NCBI GenBank assembly: GCA_020628095.1
Contig: JAHDFP010000019.1
Span: forward strand, 1 to 64,000
Length of the DNA stretch: 64,000 nt
Origin: Saprospiraceae bacterium
GTDB lineage: Bacteria > Bacteroidota > Bacteroidia > Chitinophagales > Saprospiraceae
Direction of reading: 5' to 3'
The notes under the pieces were generated by a model. The model made no database searches and had not been told where the DNA came from. It was given only the letters and a program-made list of their open reading frames with translations. Both the position numbers and the translations under genes were made by a program. Shown here one piece after another: positions 37,552 to 46,195 of this stretch (position 1 is its first letter; the number at the start of each line of letters is the position of its first letter).

Positions 37552-37636
37552 TTAACCTCGGCATCAAATTCCAAATCGAAAATATCATAATAACTGAGCG
37601 CATCTCATCGTTGACCCATAGAACAAAACAATCACC

Positions 37637-38425
37637 ATGGAAATAATCTGTTACTGCTGCGGGCGCGGAGAAAATCCAGAGAATACAATAGAGGGTATAC
37701 GCCATTGTCTATCGGTAAATCCCTCATGGAGAATAGAGATGGATATACAGATGACGGCTGACAAAAAACTGGTACTCCATCACGACTATAATACCATACG
37801 GACGACAGGCAAAAACCATGAGATAAATCAATTGCCTCTCCTTGAAGTAAAACAGCTTAATGCAGGTTATAACTTTCAGGTAGGCGAGGCGTTTCCTTAC
37901 AGGACGGACCCCGTCAGAGTTCCTGAGTTGTCAGATGTATTTAGAGAGTTTCCTGATGCCAAGCTGTTGCTTGACATCCATACTAACGATCCTAAGGTGA
38001 CAGAAATCTTTATGGGTCTAGTGGATAGCGAATTTAATCAAGGTGATTTCATCGTCGTCAGTGAGTATGATGAGGTCATCAAAAAACTAAGAAAAGAAAA
38101 ACCACATTGGCGGTACGGCGTACCCACGTTAGAAGCAAAGAAAATGTTATACGGCAGCTTCGTTTATCTAGATGGTTTATTTCCGATCAAATCGGACATA
38201 CTCATGCTGCCAAAAAAATATGGAAAGATCAATGTCCTATCAAAACGGGTTATCCGCCACGCCAAGAAAAGAAACAAACCCATCTGGGCTTGGCTATACG
38301 AGGGCGACCATGTCAGGACCATAGAGTCCAAATCTCAAATGGACGAACTTCGCAGTCTGGGTATAGATGGAATTTTTACAGGCTTTCCTCGCAAGTTGTT
38401 CGAAGAAATAAATGCAGCCATTTAA
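37637..38425 (+). CDS. Glycerophosphodiester phosphodiesterase family protein
   Basis: A 262-residue TIM-barrel hydrolase. The family signature is visible as CCGRGENPENTIEG (usually HRG...PENT), then IEMDIQMTADKKLVLHHD, which holds the catalytic metal and acid/base residues. The first His of the usual HRG is replaced by CGRG, so the active site is altered and activity is less certain. The C-terminus has IWAWLYEG and GIDGIFTGFP, as in GDPD enzymes. It would release glycerol-3-phosphate from deacylated lipids. There is no signal peptide. Confidence 0.8.
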   Translation: MEIICYCCGRGENPENTIEGIRHCLSVNPSWRIEMDIQMTADKKLVLHHDYNTIRTTGKNHEINQLPLLEVKQLNAGYNFQVGEAFPYRTDPVRVPELSDVFREFPDAKLLLDIHTNDPKVTEIFMGLVDSEFNQGDFIVVSEYDEVIKKLRKEKPHWRYGVPTLEAKKMLYGSFVYLDGLFPIKSDILMLPKKYGKINVLSKRVIRHAKKRNKPIWAWLYEGDHVRTIESKSQMDELRSLGIDGIFTGFPRKLFEEINAAI

Positions 38426-38490
38426 TTTGTCGATAATAGTCTGAGTCACCTACCTTAGTAGTCTCATTACGCAGAAAAAATATAATCTAT

Positions 38491-38889
38491 ATGAAACAGG
38501 TCATCGCCCGTATTGCTCTTGTCGTGAAAGACTACAACGAAGCCATCGACTTCTATGTCAACAAACTTGACTTCCGTCTTACAGAAGACACCGTCCTGAG
38601 TCCAGAAAAAAGATGGGTTGTGGTTACGCCGCCCGGTGCAACAGAATGCAGCCTTCTCCTCGCCAAAGCCGCCAACGAAGAGCAATCCAAAAGCATAGGC
38701 AATCAGACTGGAGGCCGCGTTTTCTTATTTTTATTTACTGATGATTTTGATCGGGATTATCAAAAGTATAAAGAGAGAGGTATCTTTTTCATCCGACCTG
38801 CAGAAGTACATGATTACGGCAAGGTCTCTGTCTTCGAAGATTTATACGGGAACAAGTGGGACTTGATAGAGCCAGGGTATGGGAAGTGA
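38491..38889 (+). CDS. VOC-fold protein (glyoxalase/extradiol dioxygenase-like)
   Basis: A 132-residue protein with the two-module vicinal-oxygen-chelate fold: IARIALVVKDYNEAIDFYVN at the start and SVFEDLYGNKWDLIEP at the end. The residues after RWVVVTPPGA resemble metal-dependent members. The substrate is unknown. It stands alone. Confidence 0.85.
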   Translation: MKQVIARIALVVKDYNEAIDFYVNKLDFRLTEDTVLSPEKRWVVVTPPGATECSLLLAKAANEEQSKSIGNQTGGRVFLFLFTDDFDRDYQKYKERGIFFIRPAEVHDYGKVSVFEDLYGNKWDLIEPGYGK

Positions 38890-38971
38890 TTTTAGTGATA
38901 CGGATTAAATTTCATTGATAGAATATGCAACATAAGAAAAGAGAATCGGGGAATCAATTCAAAAAGCGCGC

Positions 38972-39625
38972 ATGAATTTTAGGCGCTTATTTATCACGAT
39001 AAATCTTCTTTTCTCCTTATGCCTGATCTATGGTTGTTCTTGCAGTAAGTCACTTGTAGATATTCATCATATAAATGCGCATAGCCATTGGATAAAAGGC
39101 AAGGTGATAAAAAAGGAAGTTGTTAAAAAAAGTAATTATTCTAATAATCAATTCTCCGTTCAAGTTTTAGATATCCTCAAGGGAGAAATAAAATCTGATA
39201 TTATTTGGGTTGAATCACCGGCTTTTGGATCAGCCTGTGGAGAGAATTTTGAGCCATCCAATCAATCCCTATACCTGTTTATTCAGAAACGCGATAATCG
39301 TTATTACACAGATATTTGCTGTCTTAATTCCCATGAGGACAACGTAAGTAAACACTACAAAGATCTGATCCACAATTACAAAAGTGGTGGTAAAAAAGTT
39401 TGGACTAATGTTTTCGGTGATGCCATTGCCATAGGAGAAGTAATTAATCAAAAACCGACTGGCACTTGGATAGAATATGAGGAATGGGGAAAAAGTCGTA
39501 AAGAAGTTGGACGTTACCAAAATGGCAAAAAAGAAGGCAAATGGATTATTTACAGATATGATAATAAAGAAGCTCTATGGACAGAATCCAAAACGGAAAC
39601 TTATCATGACGGAAAGCGCATATAA
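38972..39625 (+). CDS. TIMP/netrin-like lipoprotein with MORN-like repeats
   Basis: A 217-residue secreted protein. The signal peptide leads into YGCSCSKSL, a CxC start like that of tissue-inhibitor-of-metalloproteinase/netrin (NTR) modules. The NTR-like region continues with HWIKGKVIKKE, SACGENFEPSNQSLYLF and DICCLN. Residues ~135-217 have MORN-like units (GTWIEYEEWGKSRKEVGRYQ, then NGKKEGKW). The Cys could instead be a lipobox. The function is unknown; secreted NTR domains are plausible protease inhibitors. Confidence 0.6.
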   Translation: MNFRRLFITINLLFSLCLIYGCSCSKSLVDIHHINAHSHWIKGKVIKKEVVKKSNYSNNQFSVQVLDILKGEIKSDIIWVESPAFGSACGENFEPSNQSLYLFIQKRDNRYYTDICCLNSHEDNVSKHYKDLIHNYKSGGKKVWTNVFGDAIAIGEVINQKPTGTWIEYEEWGKSRKEVGRYQNGKKEGKWIIYRYDNKEALWTESKTETYHDGKRI

Positions 39626-39739
39626 AAAATCACATCACCATCCACATTAATTTTTCCATCTTTTCATCTTGTAAGGATGTATCTTGTTGCTGTCTTTATA
39701 AATTCAAATTCTCGACCCTAACAATTCTTAATCACCTTT

Positions 39740-40690
39740 ATGAAAAACTTATCATTACTCATATTATTAATACTCGGAATAATGCCCAAAGTGCATAGTA
39801 TGGAATCATTAGTGGACAAGGTCAAATTTGCAACGATAGAAAAAGCCAATGAGCTACTGAGCCAAGAGGATGGTTTCACCAGAAGCTGGAGTCAGTTTGA
39901 TATTGACTCTCGGATGCAAAAGGCGGGGAGTACCAAAGAGGCGTTATTCGATCTGATCGCAGAACAAACAAGAGCATGGACTGAGGTGGAAAAGAAAAAC
40001 ATTGTTACTGCCCTCAGGATCATAGATCAAGAAATAGAAAGCAAAGGATATAACATTGATTTTCCTGAGGAAATATACTTCGTCAAAACAACAGCTAATG
40101 AAGAAGGAGGTGCCGCGGGTTATACCAGATCCAATTATGTTGTCTTGAAAGAAGACTATATCGCCAAGGCTGGTGATCAACTAAAAAATATTGTTGTACA
40201 CGAGCTTTTCCACATTCTCACGAGGAGCAATCCTGAGTTTAGAAAAGAGATGTATGCTATCATAGGATTTAAGATGATGAATGAGGTCGCCTATCCAGAC
40301 CACATCAAAGATTATAGAATAACCAACCCAGATGCCCCTCAGGTCGACAGCTACATCAGCGTCAAAGTTAATGACGAACCCAAAGACTGCATGATGATTC
40401 TGTACGCCAACAAAAATTATAATGGCGGTGCATTCTTTAAGTATCTTAAGGTGGGCTTCCTCAGTCTAGTGGGTGATACAGTTAAGACGGTAGAATACAA
40501 TGCGGGTAAGCCCGTGATATATACGATGGATGATATAAGCGATTTTTATGAGCAGGTCGGAAGAAATACTGGCTACACCATTCACCCAGAAGAAATTCTG
40601 GCTGACAATTTTACCTTTACGATACTAAATAAACAGGGACTACCCAATCCACAAATAAGAAATGAAATCAAAAAAATATTGCTTAAGTAA
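39740..40690 (+). CDS. Secreted putative zinc metallopeptidase-like protein
   Basis: A 316-residue secreted protein with a signal peptide (~1-21, ending HSME). Residues ~153-158 read VVHELFHIL, an HExxH-like (HELFH) motif with a putative zinc ligand and general base. A downstream acidic region could supply the third ligand. The upstream AAGYTRSNYVVL is consistent with a gluzincin-like fold. It has no recognised peptidase family, and activity is not proven. Confidence 0.6.
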   Translation: MKNLSLLILLILGIMPKVHSMESLVDKVKFATIEKANELLSQEDGFTRSWSQFDIDSRMQKAGSTKEALFDLIAEQTRAWTEVEKKNIVTALRIIDQEIESKGYNIDFPEEIYFVKTTANEEGGAAGYTRSNYVVLKEDYIAKAGDQLKNIVVHELFHILTRSNPEFRKEMYAIIGFKMMNEVAYPDHIKDYRITNPDAPQVDSYISVKVNDEPKDCMMILYANKNYNGGAFFKYLKVGFLSLVGDTVKTVEYNAGKPVIYTMDDISDFYEQVGRNTGYTIHPEEILADNFTFTILNKQGLPNPQIRNEIKKILLK

Positions 40691-40824
40691 CCCGCCCCAG
40701 TTCTTAATCAATATACCATGTTATGAATTAGAAATAACACCATAAGCTATGCGTCGCCTATTTCATAGTTAATAGAAAATCACGTAACCTTGCTATGAAC
40801 TAATGACTACAATAAGCCTTGAGT

Positions 40825-41619
40825 ATGCGAATCCCGATATATCAAATTGATGCTTTTACAGATAAGATATTTGGCGGCAACCCTGCGGCGGTATGCCCTC
40901 TTGATCATTGGATGGATGATGAAGTATTACTCAATATTGCCAAAGAAAATAATCTTGCAGAAACCGCTTTCTTCTTGCGAAAGGCAGACGATCTATTTCA
41001 TCTACGATGGTTTACACCAGAGATCGAGATGGATCTGTGTGGTCATGCGACGTTGGCGTCTGCTTATGTCATCTTTAGAGAATTAGGTTATCAGCAAGAT
41101 GTCATCCGATTCGATACGCATAGTGGCATACTTGAGGTACGCAAGACAGGTGATTACTTAGAACTAAACTTTCCCTCGCGCCCTCCTTCCGAGGCATCCC
41201 TACCCGAGATAATATCTCAAAGTCTCAACATCCAACCCCTAGAAATATGGCAAGCCAGAGACTATTTATTAGTTTACGAGTCTCAGTCCGACATACTTAA
41301 TATCAAACCTGATGTAGCCATACTTAATCAAATCAACTTGGACCCTGGTGGCATCATTGTCACCGCTCCAGCAAGTGAACCATCGATTGATTTTGTCTCC
41401 AGATTTTTTACACCACAAGCCACTCTGCTAGAAGATCCCGTGACTGGTTCTGCTCACTGTACACTTATCCCCTACTGGGCTAATCGCCTTGACAAATCAA
41501 GCCTACAAGCGAGACAATTATCCGAGCGCCAAGGACACCTAATCTGCGAACTCCACAATGACCGTGTGATGATAAGAGGTAAAGCAGTAAAATTCCTCCA
41601 AGGCTTTATTGAAATCTGA
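40825..41619 (+). CDS. PhzF-family isomerase
   Basis: The protein has about 264 residues, starting at the ATG at 40825 (MRIPIYQIDAFT) rather than the TTG 6 nt earlier. The PhzF/DapF-like fold shows QIDAFTDKIFGGNPAAVCPL, NNLAETAFF with the family's catalytic Glu, DLCGHATLASAYV, and VTGSAHCTL in the second half. Family members isomerise or epimerise small molecules (PhzF in phenazine synthesis). The physiological substrate is unknown. Confidence 0.9.
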   Translation: MRIPIYQIDAFTDKIFGGNPAAVCPLDHWMDDEVLLNIAKENNLAETAFFLRKADDLFHLRWFTPEIEMDLCGHATLASAYVIFRELGYQQDVIRFDTHSGILEVRKTGDYLELNFPSRPPSEASLPEIISQSLNIQPLEIWQARDYLLVYESQSDILNIKPDVAILNQINLDPGGIIVTAPASEPSIDFVSRFFTPQATLLEDPVTGSAHCTLIPYWANRLDKSSLQARQLSERQGHLICELHNDRVMIRGKAVKFLQGFIEI

Positions 41620-41709
41620 TGAAGACCAAAACATAAAGTCACCACTAATAGTTATGAAAGTGAGCTAATTACTAACCCTCTTATTTCTTTATCGAATAAA
41701 AATCATCCC

Positions 41710-42261
41710 TTGTCAGTATATCAAAGTATAGCTAAAATAGGAAGTAAATATATCGGCCGTGACAAAATGTTTAAGTACGGATTCAATCTATCACCCATGT
41801 ATAGACGTACGACAGGCCGAGTCACCGATGTCTCATCTGACCTGATGGATGTCAAGATGGCATTACCCATAAGTTATAAAAATCGAAATTATGTCAACTC
41901 CATATTTGGCGGAAGTCTATTTTCTTCTGTAGACCCCATTCCGATGGTGCAATTGATTAATATAATCGATGATGACTACGTGGTCTGGGATAAGTCCGCA
42001 GAAATATTTTTCAAGAAACCAGCGCGCGAAAACCTCTATGCTCAATTCTCCTATAGCGAAGAAGAAATACAAACCATCAAAGCACAAGTAGCAAATAACA
42101 ACGAAATAGAAATAGTCAAAACGACAAAACTCACAAACAAGGACCAGTCCATTATATATTGCGAGGTAAGAAAAACAATCTATATTGCTGATAAGTCGTT
42201 TTTCAAAATCAAGAAGAGTAAGCGCAAAAAGACAGTTACAAAAGAAGATATTGACAACTAA
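41710..42261 (+). CDS. DUF4442 hotdog-fold protein (thioesterase-like)
   Basis: A 183-residue hotdog-fold protein. The FGGSLFSSVDPIPMVQLINI segment marks the central helix of DUF4442, which is related to acyl-CoA thioesterases, and PMYRRTTGRVTDVS precedes it. The Lys-rich C-terminal tail is not conserved. The start is a TTG, because no in-frame ATG lies before the conserved N-terminal helix. The substrate is unknown. Confidence 0.78.
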   Translation: MSVYQSIAKIGSKYIGRDKMFKYGFNLSPMYRRTTGRVTDVSSDLMDVKMALPISYKNRNYVNSIFGGSLFSSVDPIPMVQLINIIDDDYVVWDKSAEIFFKKPARENLYAQFSYSEEEIQTIKAQVANNNEIEIVKTTKLTNKDQSIIYCEVRKTIYIADKSFFKIKKSKRKKTVTKEDIDN

Positions 42262-42297
42262 TACATAACATCGCATACAATATCGTTACCCCTACTT

Positions 42298-43248
42298 ATG
42301 AAGCCAATTTATTCTATTGTTATTATTCTGTTATGGAGCTGCCAGTCCTCTACAGACAATATAGTAAGTACGCCTATTAATGAGAATGGGCTGGTGTGTC
42401 ATCTTTATAGTAAGCCAGAAAATCTAAGCCGTCCATTGATATTGTTCTTACCAGGATCAGGAAAGAATATGATGGACAAATCAGAACTCGGTGGACTTAT
42501 AGATGCAGGATATGACGTCCTATCAGTAACATATTATGGTGCAAAGAATCTTCCCGATCGCATCGCACATGTCAATCTCGAATATATCAATGAATGCGTC
42601 CAATGGATAAAATCAAAAATATCGGACCAAAGAAAAGTTGTTATCCTAGGAGTCTCCAGAGGGGCGGAGCTAGCACTGTTATATGCAAGCCATTATAATA
42701 ACATAGATGGACTCATCTGTTATTCTCCGAGTCACATCGTATTGCCCGATCATGTCGGTGTAGATAATGAAAAAAAATATAAGTCTTCATGGCTTATCAA
42801 TAATGAAGAGGTCGAATATGCACCATTAAGAAAATTTGATGATGCGGCGGGAAAAATAGTTTATAGAAAATACTTCGATGAGTTACTTGACACAGATGAT
42901 AGCATGGGAGTCATCAAAGTAGAAAATATAGATTGCCCTACCCTCTTATTATCTGGCCGATCCGATATGGTCTGGCCCTCCTATGCGATGTCTTTCAAGA
43001 TTGCTGATCGTATGAAGACCAATGGGAAAGACGACCTGCTAAAGATCGTTAGCTACGAAAACGCAGGACATCAAATATTCTGGACCTTTGACAAAATACC
43101 CGAACGTGCTCCTTCCGTCCAATCACTAAGGCTTACAGGAATCAAAAAACATAAGTTTTTATTCGGAGGAACGGAGGAAGGAACTATCAACGCAATGATA
43201 ACTTCCAGAATAGAAATGCTACGATTTTTAGATGATATCAATATCTGA
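42298..43248 (+). CDS. Alpha/beta-hydrolase lipoprotein (BAAT C-terminal-like)
   Basis: A 316-residue serine hydrolase. The lipoprotein signal ends at LLWSCQSS. The nucleophile elbow reads GVSRGAE, with the catalytic Ser in G-x-S-x-G form. CPTLLLSGRSDMVWP gives the acid-containing strand, and YENAGHQIFW the catalytic His. It resembles the C-terminal domain of bile-acid-CoA:amino acid N-acyltransferase/acyl-CoA thioesterases. The substrate is unknown. It is exported and lipid-anchored. Confidence 0.8.
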   Translation: MKPIYSIVIILLWSCQSSTDNIVSTPINENGLVCHLYSKPENLSRPLILFLPGSGKNMMDKSELGGLIDAGYDVLSVTYYGAKNLPDRIAHVNLEYINECVQWIKSKISDQRKVVILGVSRGAELALLYASHYNNIDGLICYSPSHIVLPDHVGVDNEKKYKSSWLINNEEVEYAPLRKFDDAAGKIVYRKYFDELLDTDDSMGVIKVENIDCPTLLLSGRSDMVWPSYAMSFKIADRMKTNGKDDLLKIVSYENAGHQIFWTFDKIPERAPSVQSLRLTGIKKHKFLFGGTEEGTINAMITSRIEMLRFLDDINI

Positions 43249-43297
43249 TGAATCTCTTATAAAGAAAAAGCCCTAATTTTCCATAAAGTCTGATGCT

Positions 43298-43726
43298 ATG
43301 AAAAAGATAATCATACTTGTCTGCTCAATAACTATAATTGCCTGTCAAAACAAATCAAAATCCAACAATACCAAAACCACTCCTTCCACTTGTATACAAC
43401 AAGTCATTGCCATCGATGACAGCTTAGGAAATATCCGCAACCATGCTTGCGAAAAAATATCCTTATCTCAGACAATTAAAAATTACTCAAATGCACTCAG
43501 CAAGATTGATTTTAGTGGTTGTCCCACAGATTTTTCCGAGTCTTTTCATAATCATATCAGAGCATGGGATGACATAATAGATGTCACAAATAATCATGCT
43601 CATCTCAGAGGAGAAATGCATGATCTATTCGATCAGATAAAAGAATCTAAGGACTCTACCCTCTTCAATTCCAAGGTGAAAAGTATATGGGACACCTGGG
43701 CTGACATAGAAAAGAACATGCAATGA
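43298..43726 (+). CDS. Small lipoprotein, unknown function
   Basis: A 142-residue predicted lipoprotein (lipobox ITIIACQNK). The mature part is helical, with conserved-looking Cys and His residues (SGCPTDFSESFHNHIRAWD, HAHLRGEMHDLF) that could bind metal or heme. It has no recognised family. It ends about 165 bp before the ECF-regulated lipoprotein gene. Confidence 0.6.
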   Translation: MKKIIILVCSITIIACQNKSKSNNTKTTPSTCIQQVIAIDDSLGNIRNHACEKISLSQTIKNYSNALSKIDFSGCPTDFSESFHNHIRAWDDIIDVTNNHAHLRGEMHDLFDQIKESKDSTLFNSKVKSIWDTWADIEKNMQ

Positions 43727-43823
43727 AATCTATAAGCGCTGCACAATATTTATAATGTTAGCCGACCAAATAATTCGTAAATAGACTTAGTTAAAAAATA
43801 AATTACATTTTTTTCGAAGAACA

Positions 43824-43856
43824 GGTAGGGTAAAACTATAGCAGATTGTTTCAAGG
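43824..43856 (+). promoter_or_regulatory. Putative ECF sigma promoter (GGTAGGGTAAAA-N10-TTGTTTCAAGG)
   Basis: GGTAGGGTAAAA (43824-43835) and TTGTTTCAAGG (43846-43856) recur with the identical 10-nt spacing upstream of the thioredoxin operon (48793-48825). The motif lies 35 nt before the acidic lipoprotein gene. A shared bipartite motif flanking an ECF sigma gene suggests it is that factor's promoter; I have no experimental support. Confidence 0.6.
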
Positions 43857-43891
43857 CCGATACAATGATTACAAACTAAAAATTTTAACCT

Positions 43892-44662
43892 ATGGTTTTA
43901 TTGAAAAAAGTAAGTTGGCTATCTGTCTTGTTATTCTTAGGAGCTATTCTATTTACTTCTTGCGAGAAAGAATCTGACACGTACACCGAAGAAGAAGGAG
44001 AACTACAAAATGTTACTACTGGTAACAGGGGCGATGAAGAAGAAGACGAAGAAGATGTAGATTGTTTTGAGTTAGTCTTTCCATTATCTGTAGAATTTCC
44101 AGATGGACAAATAGAAAGTTACGAGTCCGAATCCCTATTAGAAGAAGCCATCTACGAATGGATGGATGCTAATGAGGATGCCGAAGAAATTCCGGAATTC
44201 GTATATCCTGTAGATGTTGTTTTGGAAGATGGTACGCAGGAAACCCTTAGCGGCGAAGATGACTTGGACAGTCTATTAGAGTCTTGCGACGAAGAAAATC
44301 CTCTGACTGAGGAAGAGGATGACGAAGAAGAGGGCGAAGATGATGACGAGGATGGAGAAGATGACGATGACGACGACGAGGAAGAAGACGAAGATGGAGA
44401 AGATGATGAGGACTGCGATGACCATGAGGATTGCTACGAAATTGTGTTTCCAGTGGATGTCATCCTTCCAGATGGCACCTCCCTGACTGTTAATGATTAT
44501 GACGAGGCCGAGGCTATAGAGGAAGAGTGGGAAGATCAAAATCCAGATAGCGAAGAAGAGCCAGAAATTGTGTTCCCTATAGAAATTATCACTATAGATG
44601 GCGAAACCCTCTCCATAGAAACATACGAAGACCTGGAGGCCTACGAGGATGATAACTGCTAA
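43892..44662 (+). CDS. Highly acidic duplicated lipoprotein
   Basis: A 256-residue predicted lipoprotein (acylated Cys24 in LFTSC). It has two ~76-residue repeats (about 57-132 and 180-256). Each contains two half-units with (F/Y)P(V/L/I)-V...DG-type strands and is bounded by Cys residues (CFELVFP..., CYEIVFP...). A run of nearly all Asp/Glu (about 133-180) links the repeats. Such composition suits divalent-cation binding. It is directly upstream of an ECF sigma gene, ends with a terminator, and has the shared ECF promoter motif, so it is probably a regulon member and perhaps a partner of the adjacent TonB receptor. Confidence 0.65.
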   Translation: MVLLKKVSWLSVLLFLGAILFTSCEKESDTYTEEEGELQNVTTGNRGDEEEDEEDVDCFELVFPLSVEFPDGQIESYESESLLEEAIYEWMDANEDAEEIPEFVYPVDVVLEDGTQETLSGEDDLDSLLESCDEENPLTEEEDDEEEGEDDDEDGEDDDDDDEEEDEDGEDDEDCDDHEDCYEIVFPVDVILPDGTSLTVNDYDEAEAIEEEWEDQNPDSEEEPEIVFPIEIITIDGETLSIETYEDLEAYEDDNC

Positions 44663-44679
44663 AATGAAATAATATGGAG

Positions 44680-44720
44680 GCGGATTGGCTATTATATAAA
44701 TAACCAATCCGCTTTTTTTT
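44680..44720 (+). terminator. Rho-independent terminator after the acidic lipoprotein
   Basis: A perfect 9-bp stem GCGGATTGG (44680-44688) / CCAATCCGC (44704-44712) is followed by eight T residues (44713-44720). It ends the lipoprotein transcript before the sigma-factor gene. Confidence 0.85.
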
Positions 44721-44758
44721 GATCGCTTTTCTAACTTTGTGATCAGAACAGGAACAGT

Positions 44759-45262
44759 ATGACCGATAATATATGCTCAGAGAAGACCTTCCGACAGATC
44801 TACTTTGAGCACTGCGAGTACTTACGCAACTTTTTATATTACAAATCTGGTGACCTACAACTAGCAGAAGACCTCATGCAAGACGCGTTCGCCAAAATGT
44901 GGGAAAACTGCAAAACTGTAACCATCGCCAAATCAAAATCATACGTCTTTACAATAGGTCACAATCTGCTAATCAACAAAATAAAAAGGAACAAGCTCCA
45001 CTTTAATTTTGTACAAAAGAAGAAGCAGAGGCAGGATAATAATGATCCACAGTTTTTATTAGAAGAGTCCGAGTTCAAGAAAAGACTGATAGAAGCGATC
45101 GATCAATTACCAGAGAATCTCAGAGTCGTTTTTCTGATGAGCAGAGTCGACAATAAAAAATATAGAGAAATAGCAGAAGAGCTAGACCTCAGTGTCAAAG
45201 CTGTAGAAAAAAGAATGCACAAAGCATTATTACAACTAAGACAAATACATAAAAACATATAA
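44759..45262 (+). CDS. ECF RNA polymerase sigma factor (FecI-like)
   Basis: A 167-residue sigma-70 family ECF factor. Region 2 is YLRNFLYYKSGDLQLAEDLM, continuing QDAFAKMWEN. Region 4 is AIDQLPENLRVVFLM with a helix-turn-helix REIAEELDLSVKAVEKRM. It is followed 30 bp later by a FecR anti-sigma gene and then a TonB receptor, the usual cell-surface signalling set. A TAACTTTG -7 box at 44732-44739 may give housekeeping transcription. Confidence 0.92.
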   Translation: MTDNICSEKTFRQIYFEHCEYLRNFLYYKSGDLQLAEDLMQDAFAKMWENCKTVTIAKSKSYVFTIGHNLLINKIKRNKLHFNFVQKKKQRQDNNDPQFLLEESEFKKRLIEAIDQLPENLRVVFLMSRVDNKKYREIAEELDLSVKAVEKRMHKALLQLRQIHKNI

Positions 45263-45292
45263 ACATCATTTTTCTCAATAATAAATATAACA

Positions 45293-46192
45293 ATGGCCTA
45301 TGACGACACTTTATACGCAAGATATTTAGAAGGAAAACTTACCGAAGAAGAGCTAAAAAAACTTATCGAATCTGGAGAAAAAGAAGAGTTGGATAGAATC
45401 ATTAATGCCAGCAAAGGTATGTCAATACCTGGCCTTAATAAGGAAGCCAAATTCGAAGAACTACTAACATCAAGAAATGAAAATAGTCCTACAAGCACTA
45501 TTAACCTGAGACGGATAATGAGTCTGGCAGCGTCTATGGCTATTCTCTTGGGTTGCTTCTACTGGTGGAACATCCAGAGCGGACAAGTGAGCCATAATGC
45601 GGAATATGGCAAATTAGCATCTATACATTTGCCCGATGACTCAGAGGTTATTATGAATGACGGTTCGTCTATACATTACGACCAAAAAAACTGGGCCAAT
45701 TCGCGAACACTATCACTGACTGGCGAAGCCTTCTTTAATGTGCAAAGCGGTCATTCTTTTATTGTTAAAACCAAACATGGCCAAGTGGAAGTACTGGGAA
45801 CCCAATTCAATGTAAGAGCTTGGGACAACAACATGCATGTGGAATGTTACGAGGGAAAAGTTAGAGTAACCAATAATGACGAACAAAAGGATATTACCGC
45901 CCAACAGTCTATTAACATTGTAAATGGAAAGATGGAATCGAAGGCACCTATCAGTCATGCGAACCCGCTCTGGACGACTGGAATTTCGAGGTTTTATAAA
46001 GAAAGCATCAGCAGCGTATTCCAAGAAATAGAAAGACAATACAATGTGCAGGTCATTATGCCCGTTGACAATAGACCTTTCTCTGGATACTTCGATCACA
46101 ACAATTTATCGAGTGCCTTGAGCCAGGTGTGTGACCCGATGGGTATCAAATTTGAAATAGAGACCAACAACCTTGTTAAAATCTCGAAGTAA
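45293..46192 (+). CDS. FecR-family anti-sigma factor
   Basis: A 299-residue inner-membrane anti-sigma protein. The cytosolic N-terminus (~1-75) binds the sigma factor. One membrane segment (~77-95) follows. The periplasmic FecR domain includes EYGKLASIHLPDDSEVIMN, HYDQKNWANSRTLSLTGEAF, and the C-terminal QEIERQYNVQVIM / GYFDHNNLSSALSQV, the module that contacts the receptor's signalling domain. It lies directly between the sigma and receptor genes. Confidence 0.92.
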   Translation: MAYDDTLYARYLEGKLTEEELKKLIESGEKEELDRIINASKGMSIPGLNKEAKFEELLTSRNENSPTSTINLRRIMSLAASMAILLGCFYWWNIQSGQVSHNAEYGKLASIHLPDDSEVIMNDGSSIHYDQKNWANSRTLSLTGEAFFNVQSGHSFIVKTKHGQVEVLGTQFNVRAWDNNMHVECYEGKVRVTNNDEQKDITAQQSINIVNGKMESKAPISHANPLWTTGISRFYKESISSVFQEIERQYNVQVIMPVDNRPFSGYFDHNNLSSALSQVCDPMGIKFEIETNNLVKISK

Positions 46193-46195
46193 TCT

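Noticed and set aside
44276-44707. Minus-strand hydrophobic frame opposite the acidic lipoprotein
   Set aside because: Asp/Glu codons read in reverse give Ile/Val/Phe-rich frames; it is a shadow of the acidic gene.
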